The position numbers and the translations under genes are program-made. From the NCBI GenBank assembly GCA_023953695.1, contig JAMLJG010000001.1, forward strand, positions 62,001-126,000: 64,000 nucleotides of DNA. The letters run 5' to 3'. Shown piece after piece: positions 18,783 to 25,861 of this stretch. This DNA is from Kiritimatiellia bacterium (GTDB taxonomy: Bacteria; Verrucomicrobiota; Kiritimatiellia; CAIVKH01). The notes under the pieces were generated by a model, which ran no database searches, was not told the origin of the DNA, and worked only from the letters and a program-made list of their open reading frames with translations. Numbering within the stretch: position 1 is the stretch's first letter; each line of letters starts with the position of its first letter.

Positions 18783-20003
18783 ATGTCGTTTTCCAAACAA
18801 CAGGCGCGGTTGATGCCCGCCACATTGTGGCTAGTTGTGCGCGAGAGCGTGCGCTCGTTTTCGCGCAATCGAGATCTCGAGTCCGCTGCGACGCTCGCCT
18901 TTTACGGCTTCCTCTCGCTCATGCCGCTTCTGCTCTTGCTGGTCTTTGCGCTGAGCTGGGTGGTGAGTGCGTCCGACACGGTTCTTGCTGCGCTGAGCGA
19001 ACAGCTTGCCGATCTTTTCCCCGCGTTTGACGAAGCGCTTTTGAGAGAGATTGCGACACTAGCGCGGCAGCGCGTGTGGGGCGCGGTCAGCTTGCTCTTT
19101 CTGCTGTGGTCCATGACGCCGTTTGCGGGCGCGGCGCGCCACGCGGTGATTTCCATTTTCAAGGGACAGCAACGCCGCACATTTCTGACAGGTAAGGCAA
19201 TGGACCTCATCGTCGTGCTGGCGGTCCTTCTTCTCTTTCTCCTGCTGACGATCAGTCGGGTGCTCCTCGTCGCGTTGCCGTTGGACCTGACCCAGGGTGC
19301 GCGCAGCGTTCAAGCGCTGTTTTCCTGGGCGCTATCGGCTGTTGTGATCGGAATATTCTATCGCGCGTTCGCCTCGGTTCCGCTGCGGGCCCGTGAAGTG
19401 GCGGTTGGCGCGGTGGGTGCGGCGCTGTTGCTTTCTTTGATTCGACCGCTTTTCGGGCTTCTGCTGCAATTCAATCCAAACTTTGGCTATGCCTTTGGCT
19501 CGGTGAAGGCGATCTTTTTGCTGCTTGTGTGGGTCTATTACACCTTTGCGGTGCTGCTGTTCGGCGCCGAGTTGGCAGCCAACACGCGGCGTCGCGAAGC
19601 GCTTCTGCTGCGCGGCTTTCTCCGAGATGATCGGCATGTGCGCCGCGCGCCGCGCCGCCTGCTCGAGCCGTTTCTCCGGCGGTTTGAAGATGGGGATGTG
19701 CTGTTTCGCGAGGGGGATGCGGGGTGCGAGATGTTCTTCATCCGTGCGGGCTCGGTGCGCTTGACGCGCGGTGAGGTGGAACTGCGGCGCCTTGGGCCGG
19801 GCGACTATTTCGGCGAGATGTCGCTACTGCTCGGTGCGCCGCGTTCGGCGACGGCGACCATTGCAGAGCCGGACACGGAATTGGTCGCAATTGCCGAGCG
19901 AAACATGGACCTCATTCTCGGCGAAAATCCCGAAGTCGTGCAGCGCCTCTTGCGCGACATGGCGGCGCGACTCCGCGATATGAATGAACGCATCACCGCG
20001 TGA
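18783..20003 (+). CDS. YihY/BrkB-family membrane protein fused to a cyclic-nucleotide-binding domain
   Basis: The first 280 residues form a YihY/BrkB (formerly 'ribonuclease BN') membrane domain with about six hydrophobic segments, including AATLAFYGFLSLMPLLLLLV and FGYAFGSVKAIFLLLVWVYY. The remainder, about residues 295-400, is a cNMP-binding beta-roll. It begins FEDGDVLFREGDAG and holds a phosphate-binding cassette of GEMSLLLGAPRSATATI, so both the Glu that contacts ribose and the Arg that contacts phosphate are present. This implies allosteric control by cAMP or cGMP, or a degenerate ligand. Ordinary YihY proteins end near residue 290-300, so this is an unusual fusion. A weak AAGGCG precedes the ATG. 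Confidence 0.88.
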   Translation: MSFSKQQARLMPATLWLVVRESVRSFSRNRDLESAATLAFYGFLSLMPLLLLLVFALSWVVSASDTVLAALSEQLADLFPAFDEALLREIATLARQRVWGAVSLLFLLWSMTPFAGAARHAVISIFKGQQRRTFLTGKAMDLIVVLAVLLLFLLLTISRVLLVALPLDLTQGARSVQALFSWALSAVVIGIFYRAFASVPLRAREVAVGAVGAALLLSLIRPLFGLLLQFNPNFGYAFGSVKAIFLLLVWVYYTFAVLLFGAELAANTRRREALLLRGFLRDDRHVRRAPRRLLEPFLRRFEDGDVLFREGDAGCEMFFIRAGSVRLTRGEVELRRLGPGDYFGEMSLLLGAPRSATATIAEPDTELVAIAERNMDLILGENPEVVQRLLRDMAARLRDMNERITA

Positions 20004-20018
20004 AGCGGGCGCATTCGG

Positions 20019-20651
20019 CTACTCCGCTTTTACCTTGCTGAGCATGCCATCGAAGGTGAGGGGTTCATCGCGCCCGATGTACTCCCATCCCGTTAGGAAG
20101 CCGTGCTGTGCTCCCAGATCGCGCGCCTTTCGGAACGTCTCGAACGAGTCGTCTCGGACCAGATACACCATGTAGTGCAAATTCGTGCTGAATGTCTTGA
20201 GGAGTTGATCGAAGTCGCCGTTGGGTTCTTCCTCGTTTGGCGGCGCGATTCCGGGGACGCCGGGGCGCGGGATCAACGCCGTGACGCCGAGCATGATGAA
20301 GCTGTTGTCCAGCCGATAGTAGGTGTTGCCAATATCCTCGGAAAGCGCATCGGCCAGCGTGTTGGTTTGGCCGCTCAGGGCGCGTCTGCGAGCCGCCTCC
20401 TGTGCCGAGCGCAACGCCTGCATGATCTCGACGCGATCAATGAAGTAGAGCTGGTTATTGCGGCACTCGACATAGACGGGCATGTTGGTGGTCTCAATCG
20501 CGAGCGGGGTTGGCCGCACTTTGGGCGTGCGCAACGCAATATCAATCACGATGACCATCACCATGAAGAGGGCGACGATCGAAACCGTGATGATGTCGCA
20601 GAACGATGTGACATTGAGCTCGGGCTCCTTTTTTTGCGGGCGCTTTGCCAT
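20019..20651 (-). CDS. ExbD/MotB-like channel subunit, second paralogue
   Basis: This 210-residue protein has one N-terminal transmembrane segment (about residues 13-40, NVTSFCDIITVSIVALF onward) with the membrane-buried Asp at the ExbD/TolR/MotB position, then a periplasmic domain. That domain has a PVYVEC strand and ends with a YMVYLVRDDSFETFRKA segment. The neighbouring gene shows the same layout (PVYIDC and YVVLLARPGSFAVYRHL), so the two are diverged duplicates. It is the last gene of a three-gene unit with an ExbB/MotA-like partner and would form part of a proton-driven channel. Confidence 0.8.
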   Translation of the reverse strand: MAKRPQKKEPELNVTSFCDIITVSIVALFMVMVIVIDIALRTPKVRPTPLAIETTNMPVYVECRNNQLYFIDRVEIMQALRSAQEAARRRALSGQTNTLADALSEDIGNTYYRLDNSFIMLGVTALIPRPGVPGIAPPNEEEPNGDFDQLLKTFSTNLHYMVYLVRDDSFETFRKARDLGAQHGFLTGWEYIGRDEPLTFDGMLSKVKAE

Positions 20652-20656
20652 GAAAA

Positions 20657-21160
20657 TCAGGTTTCCGGAAGGTGAATGTTGAGTTCCTTTATTTCCTTTT
20701 TCCAATCCAAGACGGCGTTGGAGGGGAGCACATCGGAACCCGCGACAATTCCGCGCCGAATCAATTCCTTGCGCAAGTGGCGATAAACCGCGAAGGACCC
20801 CGGGCGCGCGAGGAGGACGACATATTCTTTATCGGCATTTGCCTGAATGCGAGCCAGCAGCCGATCAATCGGATTGCCGTGCAGCAAGATGTCCTGCACC
20901 GATACAGAAATATCGCCTGGAAGCACCACGGCCCGATCGGGATGACAGTCAATGTACACGGGCTGCAATCCAGCGGGTGTCTTTCGCTGCATCGCTTTGA
21001 CCAGTTGGGAGAAGGAGAGGACTTTGTATTGCTGTGGGTTCTGAATGACCGGCATGATCATCACAACGAGAACAAGGCAGATCAGGCTCATCATAATAAC
21101 CAGCGAGTCGAGAAAGGGCGTCATCTCGATCTTGGCTTCGCGTTTTGGGGGGCGGCGCAT
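20657..21160 (-). CDS. ExbD/MotB-like channel subunit, first paralogue
   Basis: This 167-residue protein has the classic ExbD start, MTPFLDSLVIMMSL (about residues 13-26), with the proton-carrying Asp18 in the single transmembrane helix. A periplasmic domain contains PVYIDC and the YVVLLARPGSFAVYRHL segment shared with its downstream neighbour. The spacing to that neighbour is 5 bp, consistent with translational coupling. It lies 30 bp after the ExbB/MotA-like gene. Two different ExbD-like subunits could assemble a heteromeric plug with one channel protein. Confidence 0.85.
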   Translation of the reverse strand: MRRPPKREAKIEMTPFLDSLVIMMSLICLVLVVMIMPVIQNPQQYKVLSFSQLVKAMQRKTPAGLQPVYIDCHPDRAVVLPGDISVSVQDILLHGNPIDRLLARIQANADKEYVVLLARPGSFAVYRHLRKELIRRGIVAGSDVLPSNAVLDWKKEIKELNIHLPET

Positions 21161-21190
21161 GGTGATCGCTGGTGGATTGCTCTGCGCTTT

Positions 21191-22780
21191 CTATCGCGAC
21201 TCGGTCAGGACGATTTGTCGCGGTTTGGTGAGCCGCTTGACCAGGTCGTCGGTGGTTTGCAGGTGTGTGCGCAATTCCGACATGGCGAGGCGGAAATCCT
21301 TGCTTCCCGCGATGTCGCCGAGGGCAATTTCAACTGCCTTTGTCGCCTGCAGGAGAGATTCAATGCGCGTGCCGACATCCACGAGGCGCGTCATCTGATT
21401 GGCGAGACCGCGCGCGGCTTCGTCCGCGCCTCGAGCGGCGAGGGAAGAGGCATCGCGAAGGGCCTGCACCGATTGGCCAAGCTGTGAGGCGGCATCGCCG
21501 ACTTGTTTGCGGAGGTCGTCGGACACTTCCTTCCAACGCGTGGATTCGCGCTCGCTCGCCTGATCGAGCGTGCCGAGATAGGCCTGCACCGCGGCGGCCT
21601 GCTGTTCCACCGCGCGCGCTCCGCTGGTTTGAATGGCCTGCGCCTGCGTGTCGAGTTGTTTGGCCAGTGTCTCGGTTCCCTCGCGAAAACGCTCGGACAC
21701 ACTGAGCAGTTTCCCGGCGAGCTGCTCGCCCAATTCCCCCACGCGAATTTCGTAGCGAATCTGAAACTCGCTATATTTGTCGTTGATCAAATCGCTCGCC
21801 TTGGCAATGGCTGCGGCAAACACTTCGTCATATCGCTGCGGGCTCGGAATGCGGCGGAATCCCTCTTCGATGGAGGAGATCAGCTCCTTGAGGGGGGCCG
21901 CGAGCGCCTCGGCCATGTGGCCGATGTCTTCGCGCATTGCGAGAATGCTCTCGACGGGGAACTCTAGGCGCTTGGCAGACGGCATGCGCGAGGTGAGCCG
22001 CTCTTCGATGACGGCGTCGAGATCGCCGAGCAGCACTTCTTCGCGCCGCTCGCCGCTCATGCTGGGGAAGGCCGCGCCGCCAGCGGCCCAGAGGCCGACG
22101 AGCGTCGTGTAGAACGCCACGGCCAGACCTTGCGTAATGAGACCGACCTGAAACTTGATGTCTTCCGCAGAGACGTCCCCGCGCAAGAATTCGGCGAATC
22201 CGCCGATGCCATAGCTGACGCCATAGACGGTGCCGAGGAACCCGAGGAGGGGCATGGCCCAGATGTAGAGGCGATTGGCGCGGAACGAAGAGTCGGAGCC
22301 GAAGACGTCCATTTCCGCGTTTTCTCGCGTGTACTGAATGGTGCGATCGAAGTCACGCGTGTTGATCCACATCGCGAGAACGCGAATCACGCGCGTGTAG
22401 ACGATGCGCTTCTCCCAATTCGGGATGGAGGTGATCTCGTTATAGACGGCCATCAGATGCGCGTCGTCGTTCAGATCGAGGTCGTCGGGGAGGGGGAGAT
22501 CGCGTAGGGCCCTGGTCTCCGCCCGGATTTTCTGGCGCTTGAGGAAAATGGTCATCGTGGACATGAAGAACATGAAGAGCGTGGAAAACTGGAAGACCAC
22601 GCGCCCCCAATCCCACCCATTTCGCTCAATGAACAAATCGCGGATAAACGTGCCTTTGAGCGGCGCCAGAATAGCGAAGAATAGAATATCTAAAACGAGC
22701 GCACAGGCGACCGCGATCAGCGTGTTGACATGTGTATCCGGGCGCTCGCCGGTGGGAAAGGGAACTTGTTCCTGACTCAT
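21191..22780 (-). CDS. MotA/TolQ/ExbB-type proton-channel protein with long cytoplasmic tail
   Basis: This 529-residue protein has four transmembrane segments in a MotA-like layout: two near residues 20-42 and 62-82, a cytoplasmic loop, then two near 176-245. The channel motifs PLLGFLGTVYGVSYG and GLAVAFYTTLVGLWAAG are in the last two. Residues 250-529 form an extended helical, coiled-coil-rich tail (regular Ala/Leu heptads, much Gln/Glu/Arg), far longer than in ExbB or TolQ. ZorA of the Zorya defence system has a comparable plan, but no nuclease or ZorC/D/E-like gene is nearby. With the two ExbD-like genes it should make a proton-driven motor of unknown task. Confidence 0.85.
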   Translation of the reverse strand: MSQEQVPFPTGERPDTHVNTLIAVACALVLDILFFAILAPLKGTFIRDLFIERNGWDWGRVVFQFSTLFMFFMSTMTIFLKRQKIRAETRALRDLPLPDDLDLNDDAHLMAVYNEITSIPNWEKRIVYTRVIRVLAMWINTRDFDRTIQYTRENAEMDVFGSDSSFRANRLYIWAMPLLGFLGTVYGVSYGIGGFAEFLRGDVSAEDIKFQVGLITQGLAVAFYTTLVGLWAAGGAAFPSMSGERREEVLLGDLDAVIEERLTSRMPSAKRLEFPVESILAMREDIGHMAEALAAPLKELISSIEEGFRRIPSPQRYDEVFAAAIAKASDLINDKYSEFQIRYEIRVGELGEQLAGKLLSVSERFREGTETLAKQLDTQAQAIQTSGARAVEQQAAAVQAYLGTLDQASERESTRWKEVSDDLRKQVGDAASQLGQSVQALRDASSLAARGADEAARGLANQMTRLVDVGTRIESLLQATKAVEIALGDIAGSKDFRLAMSELRTHLQTTDDLVKRLTKPRQIVLTESR

Positions 22781-22923
22781 GTGACCTCGTCTTTAGCTGT
22801 TAGTCGCCACCCAAGGGAAGACCGCGCGCCAAACGGTGAGATGCCGCCGTTCGAAACGCATGTACATAGTAGAGTCTGTGCACGCGGAAGCAAAGCCGGA
22901 AGTCGGGTTGGTTCCGGCGCCGT

Positions 22924-23937
22924 TCAAGCGTGAATGGAACCCGAGCGCTGCCGAAGGAAGCCGCCCTCGCGCCCCGCGTGTACCGCGAGCATTTCCGCGA
23001 CAATGCTGACGGCAATCTGTTCGCCACCCTCCGCCTTGACATCGAGACCCGCTGGGCCATATATGCGCGGTCGAACCGCATCGGGCAGACTTTCGAGGAT
23101 GTCTTCCCGCCTCGATATGGGGCCCATCAGGCCGATGTAGGGGACGGAAGTTTCGGCAAATAGCGCGGCCCAGGCTTTATCAATCGCGATTGCATGGTTC
23201 TTGATGACCACGTAGGTGTGCCCATGCTGCGGGAGCGCTGTCAGACCCGCCTCCGCGCGGCGCTGGACCCGCTGCTGAGCATCGGGAAAGCGCTCGGGCG
23301 TCAAATGGGCCGAGCGATGATCCACCACCGTGACGCGGAATCCCGCCTGCGCTGCCAGCGCAACCAGCGGGATGGAATCATCGCCAGCGCCAACGACAAC
23401 GAGATCCGGTGGCGGCTCTAAATAGTCAACAAACTCGCGCTCTCCATCGCTGGCGACGATTCCCGACGCTCCGCCGAGCGTCGGCGGGCCTGTTTGAATG
23501 GCGCCGGAATGCGGCCCATCCAGCGCGGTGCGCATGGCAAACGCCTCCAATCCGAGCAAACTCTTGAGCACATGGGCGATGCTCTCCGCATCGCGCTTCG
23601 GGTCTAGGCGCTGCAGAAACGCCTCCAGCTTTCCATCGCAACCCAGCCCCAACCCCCAAAGGGTATTATCGTCTGCGCCCGTGTCATAGTGCACGAGCGT
23701 GGGAGGCGCGACCGTCTCAAGCATCTGCTGCGCGCGCTCGCGCAGATCAACTTCCAGGCAACCACCACTGACCTGCCCCAGCATGGAGCCATCGGCGCGA
23801 ATCAGCAGTTTTGCGCCCGGCCGTCTATAGGAAGATCCCTCAATCTTCACCAGCGTGCTGAGCGCCACGGATTCGCCCGCATCGAACAGGCGCTTAATTT
23901 CGGTGAACACGCGAGTTGTTTCTTGCCACGATTTCAT
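22924..23937 (-). CDS. xdhC: XdhC-family protein (molybdenum-cofactor insertion/sulfuration type)
   Basis: This 337-residue protein belongs to the XdhC/CoxI family that binds molybdenum cofactor and prepares it for insertion into xanthine dehydrogenase-type enzymes. The N-terminal domain has VKIEGSSYRRPGAKLLI and SGGCLEVDL (about residues 27-66), and the C-terminal Rossmann domain has VVVGAGDDSIPLV (about 195) and YIGLMGP. No molybdoenzyme gene is within the window, so its client is unknown. It lies 143 bp upstream of the ExbB-like gene on the same strand, possibly in a separate unit. Confidence 0.87.
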   Translation of the reverse strand: MKSWQETTRVFTEIKRLFDAGESVALSTLVKIEGSSYRRPGAKLLIRADGSMLGQVSGGCLEVDLRERAQQMLETVAPPTLVHYDTGADDNTLWGLGLGCDGKLEAFLQRLDPKRDAESIAHVLKSLLGLEAFAMRTALDGPHSGAIQTGPPTLGGASGIVASDGEREFVDYLEPPPDLVVVGAGDDSIPLVALAAQAGFRVTVVDHRSAHLTPERFPDAQQRVQRRAEAGLTALPQHGHTYVVIKNHAIAIDKAWAALFAETSVPYIGLMGPISRREDILESLPDAVRPRIYGPAGLDVKAEGGEQIAVSIVAEMLAVHAGREGGFLRQRSGSIHA

Positions 23938-24019
23938 GGCCCGATTATGCGCTCCGCCACGCGAGCAAAAAAGTATTTATTCCGCGAAGCGCAAGAAAGC
24001 GCAGTCGCACGCGCGGGCG

Positions 24020-24478
24020 CTACCCGCGGCGGAAGAGGAAGCCGATAAAGCTGCCGACATAGCCCAAAAGGCCGATGGACAACAGGATGAAGGCGAGATG
24101 GTATTTGGCCGTTCGCGCATTGCGGCGGCGGATGAGATTGATAAACGACTGATCTGTCGTCTCGCTCCGCCACTGCGTGGACCAGCGCAAGCGGAGCGGG
24201 CCCGCGAGCGTCAACACGGCGGAAACCAGCACGAAGCTAAGTCCATAGACAATGCAGAGTTTCGAGAACCGACCCGATGCCGCGATATTCGGCCCCGAGA
24301 AACCCGTGATCGTCAGCACCACGGCCACCAAACTCAGCAAGAGCGAGGAGCGCTGTTGAAGCACATCGTATGCGTTCGTGATCCAGTGGGCCATTTTCTC
24401 ATAGTCGCCACTGCAAATCTCTTTGAGGTACTCCAGCTCTTCCGCTGGCGTCAGTTTTTTGTTTTTTGTTGTATTCAT
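24020..24478 (-). CDS. Small membrane protein of unknown function, two or three transmembrane helices
   Basis: This 152-residue protein has a charged N-terminal region (residues 1-45, Lys/Glu-rich) and hydrophobic stretches around 45-65, 73-95 and 128-148, with a basic loop between the last two (RWSTQWRSE, RRRNARTAKYH). I do not recognise a family. The ATG at 24478 is the first Met that gives a soluble N-terminus; its ribosome binding site is not obvious. It follows the nucleosidase-like gene by 64 bp on the same strand. Confidence 0.65.
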   Translation of the reverse strand: MNTTKNKKLTPAEELEYLKEICSGDYEKMAHWITNAYDVLQQRSSLLLSLVAVVLTITGFSGPNIAASGRFSKLCIVYGLSFVLVSAVLTLAGPLRLRWSTQWRSETTDQSFINLIRRRNARTAKYHLAFILLSIGLLGYVGSFIGFLFRRG

Positions 24479-24542
24479 TCTGGGGGCCAATAGACGCCGC
24501 CAGTATGAGTGATCGCGCGCCCATTTCAACGCGATTCCCAGG

Positions 24543-25346
24543 CTATTCCGCGACCGTGTTGGAACCCGCGTCCTCCATGATCTCCTGAATCGCCGGGTAG
24601 GCCAGTGGATCGGAGGGATTGGCCGGAAGAGCGGCGATCCATTTTGCCAAAGCCGCGCCACCTTCGCCGCGATAGGTGGTGGCGAAGGTTCGAAAATCCA
24701 CAGAGGCGTGCTCGTCAGCACGATCACTGATTACCCTCCAGATGAAGAGGGGAACCGCATGATCTGCGCATGCCTCAACAAGGCCAAAGCTATTCATGTC
24801 AACGGCGGCCGCGCCTGTAGTCGCTCTCAATCTATCTCGATCTGAAGTTGTTGCGATGAAGGCTTCGCCGGACGCCACGGAGAGATCGCTCGCGCCATAC
24901 AAGAGAGAATCAATCACGGCGCTCGATGGCAGCCGCGCCCAGTCCGCACTCCAGGTTGCGTCCATGGGGCGAGACGCGCCGTTTCCGCGCTGATAGGCAA
25001 AAACCTGTGCAACTCGATGCCAGCATCCTAATTCGAGGTTGTCAGATAGCGCTCCTGCAGGGCCGATGGAAAGGGCCCAATCGCAGCGAAAGCGCGAGAG
25101 GAGCGCTTGCGCAGAAAGGGCGGTTTCGACACAGCCGGACCCCATTTTTACGGCATAGACAGAGTGCTTGCCAATCGCGAGGCGCTGAATGTGACGCATG
25201 CCCACCGAGATGGGTTGCCCCGCCTCGCGCGCGTTTTGCTTCAACGCGCCTGCGTCGCTGTCGAGCGCATAAAAAACCGCGATCGAATCGGCTCGTGAGC
25301 AGAATTGAAGAAAAAAGAGGGCTGCCAATAGTGTCAAGCATCTCAT
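24543..25346 (-). CDS. Exported nucleoside phosphorylase/nucleosidase-like protein
   Basis: This 267-residue protein has a cleavable-looking signal peptide (about residues 1-19) ahead of a nucleoside phosphorylase/MTA-SAH nucleosidase fold. Family traits are SIGPAGALSDNLELG (about residues 93-107), VDMNSFGLVEAC (about 183, the purine/ribose-binding VDMEs-like motif) and WRVISDRADEHA (about 203, the SDxxD-like catalytic segment). The catalytic Asp-bearing stretch is therefore retained. Bacterial members are usually cytoplasmic, so the signal peptide is the odd feature. The substrate is unknown; MTA/SAH or another nucleoside is possible. Confidence 0.75.
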   Translation of the reverse strand: MRCLTLLAALFFLQFCSRADSIAVFYALDSDAGALKQNAREAGQPISVGMRHIQRLAIGKHSVYAVKMGSGCVETALSAQALLSRFRCDWALSIGPAGALSDNLELGCWHRVAQVFAYQRGNGASRPMDATWSADWARLPSSAVIDSLLYGASDLSVASGEAFIATTSDRDRLRATTGAAAVDMNSFGLVEACADHAVPLFIWRVISDRADEHASVDFRTFATTYRGEGGAALAKWIAALPANPSDPLAYPAIQEIMEDAGSNTVAE

Positions 25347-25447
25347 GGCGCAATAGTAACACGTTGTTGTTGACCGTGTAGCAGAAAAGACAATATTATC
25401 GCAAAAAGTTCTTGCTCCTTCCTGGATGAACCGCTTTATTCGAGCGC

Positions 25448-25708
25448 ATGACTTCTATTTCGCGCCGCAAATTTGTAAAGCTGATCGGAGCCGCATCGGT
25501 TGCATGCTCGGTTCTCGGGTTGGCTTCTGGCGCTGCGGGTCGAGATCGAAAGGTCGGGCGAGTTGTGCGCGTGAAACCAGGGCGGAATGCAGCGATTAGC
25601 CGTTCCGATTTGGCGTTCTTTCGATCGGCGCGATTTTCATCGGCAGCCGATGCGATGAGAGCGATGGGCCGTAGAGGAGTCATGGCTGTTCTTTATACGG
25701 AGCCATAA
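25448..25708 (+). CDS. Tat-signal miniprotein of unknown function
   Basis: This 86-residue protein opens with a textbook twin-arginine signal: SRRKFVKLIGAA at residues 5-16, a hydrophobic core and ALA-like end near residue 31. About 55 residues remain after cleavage, rich in Arg and Ala and without cysteines, so no bound metal cluster is obvious. Upstream ribosome-binding signals are weak, but the Tat motif argues against chance. A hairpin at 25730-25764 could end its transcript. Such short Tat proteins are sometimes accessory subunits of molybdo- or iron-sulfur enzymes; no partner is seen here. Confidence 0.6.
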   Translation: MTSISRRKFVKLIGAASVACSVLGLASGAAGRDRKVGRVVRVKPGRNAAISRSDLAFFRSARFSSAADAMRAMGRRGVMAVLYTEP

Positions 25709-25729
25709 GAGAAAACCATTTTGAATGTT

Positions 25730-25764
25730 GTTAGAGAGGACCGCCGATAGGTCCGTCCTCTAAC
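25730..25764 (+). terminator. Hairpin terminator after the Tat miniprotein
   Basis: A stem with arms GTTAGAG...GGACC and GGTCC...CTCTAAC encloses a short loop and is followed by a weakly T-containing stretch (TACTTT). It sits 22 bp after the miniprotein stop and before the next gene's leader, consistent with an intrinsic terminator. Confidence 0.5.
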
Positions 25765-25861
25765 TACTTTGGCCGGGACGCGAAGGTTGCTTTTTGCGCT
25801 GAGCTAACCGGCCTCACATTTTTGAAAAGTGATTACACTCAAGGAGGGTGCGATCGTTGAT

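Noticed and set aside
20019-22780. Zorya anti-phage defence system
   Set aside because: The ZorA-like layout is suggestive, but the small proteins lack a visible peptidoglycan-binding OmpA-like domain, and no helicase, nuclease or ZorC/D/E gene is adjacent.
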